Positions 21,849-31,800 of a DNA stretch of 32,332 nucleotides are shown here, piece by piece (position 1 is the first letter of the stretch; each line of letters starts with the position of its first letter). The position numbers were made by a program, and so were the translations under genes. Source of the stretch: Flavobacteriales bacterium. GTDB taxonomy: Bacteria; Bacteroidota; Bacteroidia; UBA10329. The notes below the pieces were generated by a model. It did no database searches. It saw only the letters and a list, made by a program, of their open reading frames with translations, and had not been told where the DNA came from. The stretch is from assembly GCA_021739625.1 (NCBI GenBank), contig JAIPBJ010000033.1, positions 1-32,332 of the forward strand. The letters run 5' to 3'.

Positions 21849-22607
21849 ATGTCCCTCGTCCCTTCTCCCTTCAACTTCAAAGAGGGCGAGACCCTGCTGT
21901 TCGACAAGCCCATTGGCTGGACCTCCTTCCAGATGGTGAACCGTGTGCGGGGCATGATTCGCAGGCTTATCAATGAGCGCAATATCAAAGTGGGCCATGC
22001 GGGCACGCTCGACCCGTTGGCAACAGGTCTGCTGGTGCTCTGCACAGGCCATTCGACCAAGAAGATCGATGCCATTCAGGCAGCAGAGAAGCAGTACACA
22101 GGCACCATCTTCCTCGGTGCCACGAGGCCCAGCTACGACATGGAGACACCCGTGGACGCGACCTTCCCCACAGAAAACGTCACGGAGGACAGCATCCGTT
22201 CCGCTGCGAAGACCTTCGAAGGGGCGATTGACCAGATTCCGCCCGTGTTCTCTGCCAAAATGGTGGAAGGCGAGCGCAGCTACGACCTTGCCCGCAAAGG
22301 CGAAGCGAAAGAACTCGCGGCCAAGCGCGTCACCATCACAGCATTCCTTGTCACTGATGTGCGTAGGGTGGAAGGTGGCATCGAGGCCGATTTTGACGTG
22401 ACCTGCTCCAAAGGCACCTACATCCGCTCACTGGCCCACGACCTCGGCCAGAAGCTGGGCTGTGGCGGATATCTGCAAAGCCTGCGCAGGACACGCATCG
22501 GGGAACACAAGGTGGAGGACGCCCTCACTGCCGAGCAGTTCCATTTCATCCTCTTCGGAGAAGGGCCACGGAAGGAGTTTGATGGCCGGATCGAGGGAAG
22601 GGACTGA
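21849..22607 (+). CDS. truB: tRNA pseudouridine(55) synthase
   Basis: TruB converts U55 of tRNAs to pseudouridine in the T-loop. The 252-aa product contains the family boxes: LLFDKPIGWTSF (17-28), the catalytic-Asp motif GHAGTLDPLATGLL with Asp55, the KQYTG strand, IPPVFSAKMVEGERSYDLAR, and CSKGTYIRSLAHDLG. Length is normal for Bacteroidota. The chosen ATG lies inside a CCCTCGTCCC repeat, so the first residues SLVPSP are encoded by repeat DNA; no other in-frame ATG is available before the KEGETLLFDKP core. It ends the ftsX-DUF3098-uppP-truB run and converges on the methyltransferase gene, 92 bp apart. Confidence 0.96.
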   Translation: MSLVPSPFNFKEGETLLFDKPIGWTSFQMVNRVRGMIRRLINERNIKVGHAGTLDPLATGLLVLCTGHSTKKIDAIQAAEKQYTGTIFLGATRPSYDMETPVDATFPTENVTEDSIRSAAKTFEGAIDQIPPVFSAKMVEGERSYDLARKGEAKELAAKRVTITAFLVTDVRRVEGGIEADFDVTCSKGTYIRSLAHDLGQKLGCGGYLQSLRRTRIGEHKVEDALTAEQFHFILFGEGPRKEFDGRIEGRD

Positions 22608-22699
22608 CGCCTCTTTCACAGTAGGACTCAAGTGTTCGTGGATTGTGAAAATGACCGGTGGCCGAGAAAGAAGGTGTCCGATCACCTGACCGGCACGCC

Positions 22700-23479
22700 C
22701 TATCTCCAGTAGATACTTGGCAGTCGCAGGAATCTCAGGATGATATTTATAGGCCTGAACACCATCTGGGCCGCCCTTCGCATAGCTCTTCTTCCAAAAC
22801 TCAGTCTCTGTGTGGTGATCTTCTCAAAACTGAGGTCTCCGGTCTTTTCGTGGTGAGGCTTTGGCCTTTTCTTTTTTTCGAGGACCAGAATGCTATCGTA
22901 GTAGTGGATGGAGTCAACACTTTGGGTAAAGGTGTCAGCCTTGAAACCAAGCTGTTCCGAGTGGTGGGCATTGAGCTGGTCAATGAAACCCTTGCTATAC
23001 TCTATAAAGGTGCCCATGCGCTTGCGCCCTCCGCCATACTCGATCCAATACGAGGTGTGCAGGTCTTCGCAGAGGTACACGCCATTTTCCTTCACGTGGT
23101 CAAAAAGCTCCTCATAACTCACTATTTGCTGTCGCATCGAATGCCCGCCATCATCGATCAGAATGTCCACCATCGGAATGGAGCGCTTCACCTCCCTTAA
23201 AAAGGCCCTGTCCGACTGCGACCCGATGAATATCCTGATATTCTCCTCTTCAAGTTCTCTGCACTGCGGATTCACATCAATGCCATAGATCTTTGCTTTC
23301 GGCCCGAAATAATCCTTCCACATCTGAAGGCTCCCTCCTTGAGACACGCCAATCTCCAATATCGTGATCTCCTTGTCCCTGAACCGGGCGAAATGGCGGT
23401 CGTACACATCGAAGTAGTGCACCCATTTATGGATGAGCCGCTTGTCATTCTGGCGGAAATACTTCTCAAGGTCGTTCAT
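22700..23479 (-). CDS. Class I SAM-dependent methyltransferase (sugar O-methyltransferase-like)
   Basis: A 259-aa Rossmann-fold methyltransferase. The SAM-binding motif I is ITILEIGVSQGGSLQMWKDY, followed by IYGIDVNPQC with the ribose-binding acidic residue. Metal and substrate loops are VDILIDDGGHSMRQQ and GVYLCEDLHTSYW. This DDG(S/G)H...EDLHTSY arrangement is shared with MycE/MycF-like enzymes that methylate sugar hydroxyls on macrolides and polysaccharides, using a divalent metal. Here the likely substrate is an envelope or exopolysaccharide sugar, but this is inference. The basic, amphipathic C-terminus (RRAMRRAAQMVFRPINIILRFL) could touch the membrane. ATG at 23479 (MNDLEKYFRQND) is preferred to an upstream start at 23551, whose extra residues look non-coding and overlap a hairpin. 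Confidence 0.85.
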   Translation of the reverse strand: MNDLEKYFRQNDKRLIHKWVHYFDVYDRHFARFRDKEITILEIGVSQGGSLQMWKDYFGPKAKIYGIDVNPQCRELEEENIRIFIGSQSDRAFLREVKRSIPMVDILIDDGGHSMRQQIVSYEELFDHVKENGVYLCEDLHTSYWIEYGGGRKRMGTFIEYSKGFIDQLNAHHSEQLGFKADTFTQSVDSIHYYDSILVLEKKKRPKPHHEKTGDLSFEKITTQRLSFGRRAMRRAAQMVFRPINIILRFLRLPSIYWR

Positions 23480-23489
23480 GGAGTGATGT

Positions 23490-23505
23490 CGTGGCATTCG
23501 CCACG
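23490..23505 (-). repeat. Hairpin in the 5' leader of the methyltransferase gene
   Basis: CGTGGC and GCCACG pair perfectly across ATTC, 10 bases before the start codon. It could hinder ribosome loading. The remaining spacer 23506-23791 (286 bp) shows no gene, tRNA or clear promoter and is more AT-rich than average. Confidence 0.35.
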
Positions 23506-23791
23506 GATGAAGGTCGGTATGGGTCGCGCAATGTGCAGCGCAAGTAAGCAAAATGGCAGCGTTTGCATGAATCCGTCCTTCGCATTCTCAGTTCCTGACC
23601 AAGAGCACTTTATACCGATTTATTCTCTCCCGTTCGAAAGTGTTTCACATCCGCCTTGGCAATTTGGCCGGATATACATCTCATCAGGCCATCAACAAGT
23701 GTTGTCCACTCGTAATGGAAATTTCAGCTGAACACCAACCGGTGACCATATAACCAGACAGGATTGGAGCGGTGGGTCATTTCTCTGATGG

Positions 23792-24901
23792 TCACGCGTT
23801 CAGAATACCAGTCTGTTTGTTGATGCTCTCCTGATGGATGGCGCGGAAGAGCTGGATGATGAACTCCTCGCTCAGCCCTTTCGGCCCTGATTTCTCCAGA
23901 TGGCGGGCCATAAGCTCGTTCCATCTTCCTTCCTGAAAGATGGTCATGTTGTGCATTTTCTTGAATCTGCCGATGTCGTCCACCACCTTCATGCGGTAGC
24001 TGAGCATCTCCAGCAGCTGGTCGTCAATCTCGTTGATGGCCGTTCTGAGGTCTTCCACACTTTTCAGCTCCACACCCTCGGGCAGTTCATCGCGCACCAC
24101 CAGTTGGCGCATAATCTCTGCCAACTGCACTGGTGTCACCTGTTGTCTGCTGTCGCTCCATGCCGCATCGGGGTCGATGTGCGTTTCTACCATCAGCCCA
24201 TCGAACTTGAGGTCGAGGGCCATCTGCGCCACCGATTGGATGAGGTCGCGATTGCCTGAAATGTGGCTCGGGTCGTTGATGAGCAGCAGGTCGGGGAGCG
24301 CCTTGCGGAATTCGATGGCCATCTGCCATTCGGGCCGGTTGCGGTAGATGCTGTGGCCGTATTGCGAAACACCCCGATGCACCGCCCCAAGGCGCGAGAT
24401 GCCGCTGGTGGCCAGACGCTCGACCGCTCCGATCCACAGGGCCACATCGGGGTTCACGGGATTCTTGACAAGCACGGGAATGTCCACTCCCTCCAATGCA
24501 TCGGCCACTTCTTGAACTGCGAAGGGGTTGGCGGTGGTGCGTGCGCCTATCCATAGGATGTCGATGCCCGCTTTCAAAGCCTCTTCCACATGACGGGCGT
24601 TGGCTACTTCCACGGTCACGGGCAGGCCTGTCTCCAGCTGCACGCGTTTCAGCCACTGAAGCCCTATGCTGCCCACACCTTCAAACGAACCGGGACGGGT
24701 GCGCGGTTTCCAGATGCCGGAGCGGAAGATGTCTGCTCCGATGGCCTTCAGTCCGTGGGCGGTCTGCAACACCTGTTCCTCGGTCTCGGCACTGCATGGC
24801 CCGGCTATCAGAAGCGGTCGTTTGTGTGCCGCAACGGGCCATGCCCCATACTTGTCCATCACCTGTAGCATCTGCACCGCCTCTATCGTACTGTCGCCCA
24901 T
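23792..24901 (-). CDS. Bifunctional DAHP synthase / chorismate mutase type II
   Basis: A 369-aa fusion. Residues about 25-265 form a KDPG-aldolase-like 3-deoxy-7-phosphoheptulonate synthase: LLIAGPCSAET with metal-binding Cys36, GIWKPRTRPGSFEG, VKNPVNPDVALWIGA, NDPSHISGNRDL with His213, and MVETHIDPDAAWSD with Glu239. Residues about 279-360 form an AroQ-type chorismate mutase: SVEDLRTAINEIDDQLLEML, SYRMKVVDDIGRFKK, and the closing helix FIIQLFRAIHQESI. The first half makes the first shikimate-pathway intermediate; the second turns chorismate to prephenate. The fusion probably allows feedback control of the synthase through the mutase domain. ATG at 24901 follows 14 bp after a -7 box. Order and length match Bacteroidota homologues. 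Confidence 0.95.
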   Translation of the reverse strand: MGDSTIEAVQMLQVMDKYGAWPVAAHKRPLLIAGPCSAETEEQVLQTAHGLKAIGADIFRSGIWKPRTRPGSFEGVGSIGLQWLKRVQLETGLPVTVEVANARHVEEALKAGIDILWIGARTTANPFAVQEVADALEGVDIPVLVKNPVNPDVALWIGAVERLATSGISRLGAVHRGVSQYGHSIYRNRPEWQMAIEFRKALPDLLLINDPSHISGNRDLIQSVAQMALDLKFDGLMVETHIDPDAAWSDSRQQVTPVQLAEIMRQLVVRDELPEGVELKSVEDLRTAINEIDDQLLEMLSYRMKVVDDIGRFKKMHNMTIFQEGRWNELMARHLEKSGPKGLSEEFIIQLFRAIHQESINKQTGILNA

Positions 24902-24915
24902 TGTTGTTCCGCTTG

Positions 24916-24923
24916 CAAACTTA
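24916..24923 (-). promoter_or_regulatory. -7 box upstream of DAHP synthase/chorismate mutase
   Basis: TAAGTTTG on the minus strand fits the Bacteroidota -7 TAnnTTTG exactly and ends 14 bases before the start codon. No TTTG lies 19 bases further upstream, so the -33 element is missing or weak. Confidence 0.45.
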
Positions 24924-24968
24924 CGTGTGCAGCAGAGAACAATGGAAGAGAAGAAGGGTTCGGCACAC

Positions 24969-25325
24969 TCAGGCCTTTTGGATACTGCGCACGATCAATG
25001 GCAGAAGCGCCCCCGCAACATCGGCCAGCAGGTCGGGCCATTCACCTGTGCGGGTCTTCAGGCAGCAATGCTGGTAGTATTCTGTGGCCGAACCCACAAC
25101 AAGTGCCCAGCACGCCACTGCCAGCACGGTCATTTTCCATTGGAGGGAGCGCAGACCATGGACCAGCAGGATGCTGCCAACGGCAAAGATCACTGCATGC
25201 ACCACTTTGTCGCTGAAAGGGAAATCGAGCCACCAGAATTTTGGCAGGCCGCTCGACTCAGAAAGGAGCAGGAACAGGATGACTGCCGTCCAAGCGGCAG
25301 CGGGAACAAGATTCAGAATGCGCAC
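24969..25325 (-). CDS. VanZ-like family membrane protein
   Basis: A 118-aa protein with four hydrophobic helices (about 5-21, 43-59, 64-81 and 99-113). It has the VanZ-family phrases FSDKVVHAVIFAVGSILL and GSATEYYQHCCLKTRTGEWPDLLADVAGALL, the conserved D-K-xxH and E-xxQ...R-xxxxxDxxxNxxG-like pattern. VanZ of the vancomycin cluster gives low-level teicoplanin resistance by an unknown mechanism; short chromosomal homologues like this one have no known role. It lies 12 bp after gcvH, in the sprA-gcvH-vanZ order that I recall as recurrent in Bacteroidota, and is probably co-transcribed with gcvH. Confidence 0.88.
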   Translation of the reverse strand: MRILNLVPAAAWTAVILFLLLSESSGLPKFWWLDFPFSDKVVHAVIFAVGSILLVHGLRSLQWKMTVLAVACWALVVGSATEYYQHCCLKTRTGEWPDLLADVAGALLPLIVRSIQKA

Positions 25326-25337
25326 AGCGCCAATGGA

Positions 25338-25715
25338 TCAACCGATGAGGGCTGCGTATGCCTTGGCATCGAGCAACGAGTCGATCTCGGCAAGGTCGGT
25401 CACCTTCACCTTGATCATCCAACCCTTTCCATAAGGGTCGGTGTTCACCAGTTCGGGATCGCTTTCCAGACCATCGTTGTATTCCAGGATCTCACCGCCA
25501 ACGGGCATGAACAGGTCAGATACGGTCTTCACTGCTTCCACGGTGCCGAACACTTCCTCGGTCTCGAGGGTCTCGCCCACGGTTTCCACCTCCACATACA
25601 CGATATCTCCCAATTCACCTTGGGCATAGTCGGTGATGCCGATGGTGGCGATGTCGCCATCCAATTTCAGCCATTCGTGTTCTTTCGTGTAGCGGAGTTC
25701 TGCGGGAATGTTCAT
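25338..25715 (-). CDS. gcvH: Glycine cleavage system H protein
   Basis: GcvH carries the lipoyl arm that passes the aminomethyl group between the P, T and L proteins of glycine cleavage. The 125-aa product has the standard start [20 protein letters not shown], the hammerhead lipoyl site [21 protein letters not shown] with Lys63 as the lipoylated residue, and the ending [19 protein letters not shown]. Length is typical. P and T protein genes are not in the window, so the system is split on this chromosome. It sits 87 bp downstream of sprA and 12 bp before vanZ, with its own -7 box upstream. Confidence 0.97.
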   Translation of the reverse strand: MNIPAELRYTKEHEWLKLDGDIATIGITDYAQGELGDIVYVEVETVGETLETEEVFGTVEAVKTVSDLFMPVGGEILEYNDGLESDPELVNTDPYGKGWMIKVKVTDLAEIDSLLDAKAYAALIG

Positions 25716-25744
25716 CAGGGATGTGTAAAGGTTCGGAACGCTGC

Positions 25745-25752
25745 CAAAATTA
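25745..25752 (-). promoter_or_regulatory. -7 box upstream of gcvH
   Basis: TAATTTTG on the minus strand matches TAnnTTTG and ends 29 bases before the gcvH start, in the spacer after sprA. A -33 TTTG at the expected distance is not present, so strength is uncertain. Confidence 0.4.
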
Positions 25753-25802
25753 GACTTTTCAGTATTTGTGGCGTGAAGAATTATCCACCATTTATCCTGT
25801 TC

Positions 25803-28800
25803 CTACTGCGCCAGTGTGAACCTCAGGCTGATGCCTGCCGCGTGGTTCTCGGTGGGGAATGAGGAGGAGACCACTGGGCGGTTGATGGTGGCATCATAAT
25901 AGAACCTGACGTTGATGCGCTCGCTGATGACATAGTCTGCGTTGAACTTGATGCTGATGAGTTTCTGCCCGGCCGTGGCCTGATCCAGTTCCTCCTCCAT
26001 TCTGCGAATCATGGTGCGCGTATCGCGGATGCTGAAATCGAGGCGCAGGTTGAGGTCGGACATGATGCGCTTTGCGTTCTTGCCCAGTTTGAACGGGAAT
26101 TTCACATTGCGGAACGTGTAGCCCGCACCGATGATGTACTCCTCGCTGGTCACCTCGGTGAGCTGGTTGTTGGCCATGTTGAACGACAGCATGCGGCTTG
26201 TCTTCATTTCCAACTTGGCCAGCAGCGAGTTGACGAAGTTGAAATCGAAGCTGAAGAGCGGGCTGAACTGTTCGCTGATGGTGATGGTGTTGATCTGCAA
26301 CTTCGGCACGAAATTGCCCGAGCTGTCGCGGGCAGTGGGGAAATCGGGGTCGGTGGCCAGGCCCTGAAAATTGAGATTCGTGGCAAAGCTGCTCACGCTG
26401 TAGGTGGAGCGGTAGGCGTGGCCGAAGGTGACGTTGCGGGCGAACTTCTTCACGAACGGAATCTTGCCGATGCCATCGTAAGTAACGCGCCAGTTGGGCA
26501 GTGGCACCTTGGGGAAAGGGGATGTCTCGATGGTCGATGCATCGAAAACACCGTATGCCGAGAGGAAGGCAGGGATGAGCACATCCTGCTGGCGGTCGCC
26601 ATAGCCCTCATAGAAATCGCCTTCGGGACTCAGCACGTCAGGATACTGCTCGGCCAGACGCTGGGAGATGATGGCCCGGTTGTCGCGGAACTGCTGGAAA
26701 ACGGGCGATGAGTTGTCCTCCAGATCCTTTGTGAAGGCAGTTCCGATGGTCAGATAGCTCATGCTGAAATTGCCTGTGGTCACCTCATTGAAACTCAGTG
26801 GCGCGCCCACACTCTCATCCCATCTGAAGAATTCGCTCACACTCTCGGTGTAGGTGCGCGTGGCAGTGAGGTCGATGCGGAAACCGTTGATGGGTTCCAC
26901 GGTGGCGCGCATGTTCAGCGAGCTGCTGCGCGACTGCGTGAGGGGCATGTTCTGCAACGGGTCGTCAGAGATCCATCGCCCACGTATCGCCTCTGTGCGG
27001 ATGTCATAGCCCGTGGGCTGGTCGTCAAACGCATTGCTCTGCCAGCCGAACAGGAAGGGCACGAAACCGATCTTGTTGTCCATGCCATTGTCTATGCCGA
27101 AATAGTTGGTCTGCGGCCGATAGCCGGGCAGCGATGTGCCGTTGGTCTCCGAATAGGTCACGTTGGCCGATTTCACCATCATCAGGAAGGATGCCACCTG
27201 TTCTCCGATGACGCGCAGCACATTCACCTTCTCCTTTTCCACTTCGGTGGTGTCGCCCTCGGCAGGCTTTGTGGGCTTGGCAGCGGGCTTGGCATTGCGA
27301 TTTGCCCGGCCCTGCTGATTTATTTTCTTGAGGAACGGAACCTTGTTGTAGAGCTGGGTGAAGTTCATGTTGGTGTTCACCTGCCAGTTCTGAGAGTTCT
27401 GAACGGTGTTGCCGAACGAGTTCTGCTCGAAGGTGCCCGTGTCAGGGTTGCGATGCAATGGGGCGGCCGTCCAACCGTAGTTGCCCGTATAGGACGCGGT
27501 GGATGTGACCCAGCTGAACCACGGTATCTTGTTGATGGGCAGTGTCCAGTTCACAGTGGTCGCGTGGTTGTAGGCGGTGGTCCTGCCTCCTCGCAGCACG
27601 TTGCTCCAGATGGAGTCGCGCATGTGGTCCCAGTTGTCGAAGCGGTCGTCCACGCGGCCTTCGGGCTCATCCACCCGTCCGAAGTTGAAGGCGTCATACT
27701 GGATCTTGATGGCCTGCGTCAGGTCATATTTGAAATGGTATTCCCTGTTCCAGAGGAACGATTTCTGGAAGGTCGGCTCGATCTTGATGTCCGCATAGTC
27801 GGTCGTGTTGCGCAGCTTCTGTTCCTGATATCTGCGGTCCATGTCGGTGCGGAAACCAAGGCGTCCCGGCAGATAGTTGAAGTTGAAATCCTTCACCGGC
27901 TTGAGCCATGGCGACTTGAGGAAATTGCGCGACCATTTGATGAAACCGTCCTTCCGCTTCTGATAGAGGGCCAGTTTCTCCTCTTCCTCCTTCACAATGG
28001 TGCTTGGGGCCTTGGCGCGTTTCAGGCTGTCCACCACCAGTTTCTGCTCCTTCACGCGGTTCTCACGGTTCTCTTTGCCCTTGTCGATGAGTATGTTGGT
28101 GAACTTGAGCTTGGCGAAGGGCCGCACGTTGTTCACCTTCGGGGCATAGTCATAGTTCATGCCGCCCCTGTAGGTGCGGGTCTGGTTGGTCTCGTAATAG
28201 ATGCTGCGCTCATACTGCTGGTTGTATCCATAGTTGAACGAGAAGTTCGACAGGTCGGTGGGCAGCGGCACGCCTTTGCCCGTGCGCTGCTTGCGTATGT
28301 CCGTGAAATTCATGCTCCTGCGCTTGATATACGTCTCGGTGACGTTGCGCAGCGAGTCCTGCCGGGCGGCCGCATTGTCGGCCCCTTCCAGATCGGCCAG
28401 CGAAGCGCTCATGCTCACATCGGGGTCGAGCGGGTTGAACTCGGGCTTGGCGAAAGTCTCGGAATAGGCCAGATACATCGGCACATTCACCGCCCATTTC
28501 TTCGGCAGGAACATGCCCAGTTGCATCGTGGTGGCCAGATCATAGTTCAAGGTGCTCTGCCGGTAGCGCTCGCTGGGCTTGCTGTCGAACGCACCGAATC
28601 CGAACTTGCTGTAGTTGAATGCTGCGGTCACCGTGGCAAAGTCCGCCAGTTTGATGTTGGCCTGCGAGGTGGTGGCCCATCCGCCCTTGTTGTCAAAGTC
28701 GGTGAGGCGCAGCTCGTTCACCCATACCTCCACGCATTTCTCCAGTCCGTCATCGCCATCGTGCGGGCCGCGTTTCTTGGGATTGCGGATGCCGATCATC

Positions 28801-31800
28801 ACGCTCTTCACATTGCCAAGGTTCGGATTCCCCTTCACATAGATCATGTTGCGCGGCCCGTGGGGCACGGCATAGCGCTGGGTGAGGCTTACGGATGGGT
28901 CTGAGATCAGCTCGCGGTTCCGCTGCGTCTTCACCCCGATCAGCTCATCAAAGGCCACATCGATGTTGTTGAGCAGTGGCCACACCTCATACTCGGCCGT
29001 GGCACCGGGCAGGGTCACGATGGCCGGGATCACATATTCATAATAGTTGTTGTCGAAATCGGTGCCCAGTCGCATGAAGACCTCGATGTCGCCATCGTTC
29101 AGAATCTCGGGGTCGATGGCCTCGGCATGCACGAACATCTTGAGGCGTTTGTACGACCGGATGTCCAGCGGCACATTCTTGAAGGCTGCACGGGCATCGC
29201 CATCGGCCAGACCGCATGCTTTGAGCAGGAGCGACTGCTCGTTCAACTGGCGTAGCGAGGTGCTGCTGTTGGGCGTCTGCTGTCGCGTGATGCCGGGAGG
29301 CAGGATGTAATGCACCGGTTCCTTGCTTCCGTTCTCCTCCAGATTCACCACCGAGATGTCGAATGTGCCACCGCTTGTGCCATCATCCGGTACGTATTCG
29401 CCCGGCTCCTGAAGTGGGAACTGATAGCGCCTCCATTCTCCCCGAACCAGCTCCAGCCTTGCAAATCGACAGACCACACTGTCCTCAAAATCCTTGAAGA
29501 ACATCCGCAGGAAACGGATGGAGCGGAAGTCCTGAATGTTGCCCACCACTTTCTCTGGAATTCGCACCGGAATCTTGAACTGATACCAGTCCACGTCCAC
29601 CGGCTGCCCGTTGGCGAGCGATCCCTGCCCCTGCACCACATCGGTGATGTAGTTCTGCCCCAGCACCATGTCCTCCCTGCGCAGGCTCACTTTATACTGG
29701 AAATAATTCTCCGCTTCAGAAACCGTGTTGTCGCGGTTGATGTCCTCCACGTTGGGCAATGTGCTGTTCGATGCCTGGAACGAGGTGCCGCTCTGCTCTG
29801 CCGTGGGCGAGTTGTTCTCCAGTCCGTTGAAATCCTTGTAGCGGTCGAGCACAGATGCTTCCTGCGAATCGAACTCATCGCTTCGGTAATAGCGAAAGTT
29901 GTCTGTCGAAGGGTCACCGACCAGTTTGTCATACGCGCTTTGACTCAAAGTCCCTGCACCCTTCATGGAATCCAGCTTGTGCAGATACATTGGGCTGAAG
30001 AACTCGCCCTCCTGCTCATCATTCAGACCGTCAAGCCCGATGTCCTGATAGGGCCGCGATTCCGGGTCGTTGTCAAACACGTTGATGATGTTCTGGACCG
30101 ATGGCACCAGACCCCAGGCCGTGGCGTCCACCGGATTGGGGTTGGTGGGTGTGGGCAGGCCGTTCTCGAACGATTTGCGGCCATCCCTCAGGATGTCTTC
30201 CGAAATGTTGCCAAGGTTGAAATAGAGGTCGCCCCCGGTATGCTGGGTTTGATCGTCCTTCGCGAAAGGGTCCATCATCCAGAACTGGATGAACTCGATG
30301 TTGTTCTGCTCGAAATCGGGCGTGGTTATGGGCCGCATGATGCCGCCCCAGCGAGAGTCGGGCTCCTTCAGGCGTCCATTCTCATCCAGACCTGCGGCCC
30401 GTTTCACCCCGTCAGGGTCAATTCCGTCCGCATCATAGTTGTAGGGGCCTTTCAGATAGGGATAGTAGGCCACATCGAACACGGGCAGGTTGGTCTGCTG
30501 GCCCTGCAACTGCGACTCCCGGTTGGGGAATATCTCCTGCTCCAGAATGCCTCTTGTCAAATGGTCCGAACGGTCGTCAGCCGTCAGATGGCTCGGAGTG
30601 AGGGTGTTGTCGCGATAGAACAACGGGTCGAGGATATACCAGTTGATGCGCGCACGGTTCATCCCGAAACCGATATTGTTGCTCAGCGAGCCTTCGGGGA
30701 ACATGTCGCTGCCCGGCTGACCCTGTGGCGTGCTGGCCAGCACCCACGACTGCTGCTGCTTGAGGTCGATGAAATTGACGCTGCCCTCAAAGTCATCGAT
30801 GTAGGCGATGCCTCCCTTGCTTATGGCGCTGGCATTGCCCGGGATCAGGTGCGCGAACTCGCCCTGAAAAGCTATGCTCGATGGTGCCTTTGTGTTGATG
30901 AGCGGAATCTTGTCCACCAGCTTGGTCAACAGCCGCGATTCGGTGCGATAGGTTCCGTCCACGCCCCAGATGGTGTTGTTGATGGGTTCGTCCCCGATGT
31001 TCACCTTCTGCGTCAGTGGGCGTTCGCTCAGGTTCAGCACCGTGGCCCCAAGGGCGAAATCTTTGCTCACCACATAGTCCAGATGCACACCGCCCAAGGT
31101 CTTCTGCTGAATGCTGAACAGCGAGTTGCTTTCACTCGTGGCGCGAATGGGCGTGTTGGATTGCAGCAGGCTCTCGTTGATGATGGTCACCCGGCCCAGC
31201 ACATAGTCCACCGTATAGTCCTGATTCTCTACCAATGTGCTTCCCCCGGCCGTGACCACCACGCTTCCCTGCGGAATGTTCATGCCTCCGAGCGAGATGA
31301 CCGCTCCGCCTTCATTCTTGTAGGTTCCTGCCAGCAGGAATCGGTTCAGTTCGGGATAGAACAGGGCCACCTGCTTGGTGCTGTCATAGAGCTGCTTGTA
31401 AACGTATTTCTTGGCAATGGCCTCTTCGGTCGGCAGGTTGAACCTGCTCTCCAAGTGCCGTCCGAAGGGTTCTACCTTGGGCAGATAGATCCGGCCCGTC
31501 TGGCTGCTGATGGTCACGCCTTCCACAAAGTCGAAGAAACCATCGGGATAAGGGTCGTTGTTGTTGTTCAGTTTGTCCATGCCCATGGTGCGCAGCAGGA
31601 TCTGGCTGGCAATGGCCCCCTCGGTGATGTAGTTGGTGCGGGTGCCCGCTGACACGTTGTCATAGATCACATCCAGCCTGAAATCTTCGCGCGAAAGCTG
31701 ATAGGCCCCGATGTTATAGACGTTCTTCATCATCAGGTCCCAGGTCGGCAGCTTGGGATTGGTCACCGTGCTCTTGAGCATCTTCACATACAGCGCCTGC

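Noticed and set aside
23480-23791. tRNA or small RNA gene in the 312-bp spacer
   Set aside because: No cloverleaf arms or T-loop GGTTCRANNCC box was found on either strand; only one short hairpin near the methyltransferase start is visible.
29310-31652. 780-aa open frame antisense to sprA
   Set aside because: sprA on the other strand is unambiguous; long antisense frames are expected in GC-rich genes and this one has no recognisable domain.
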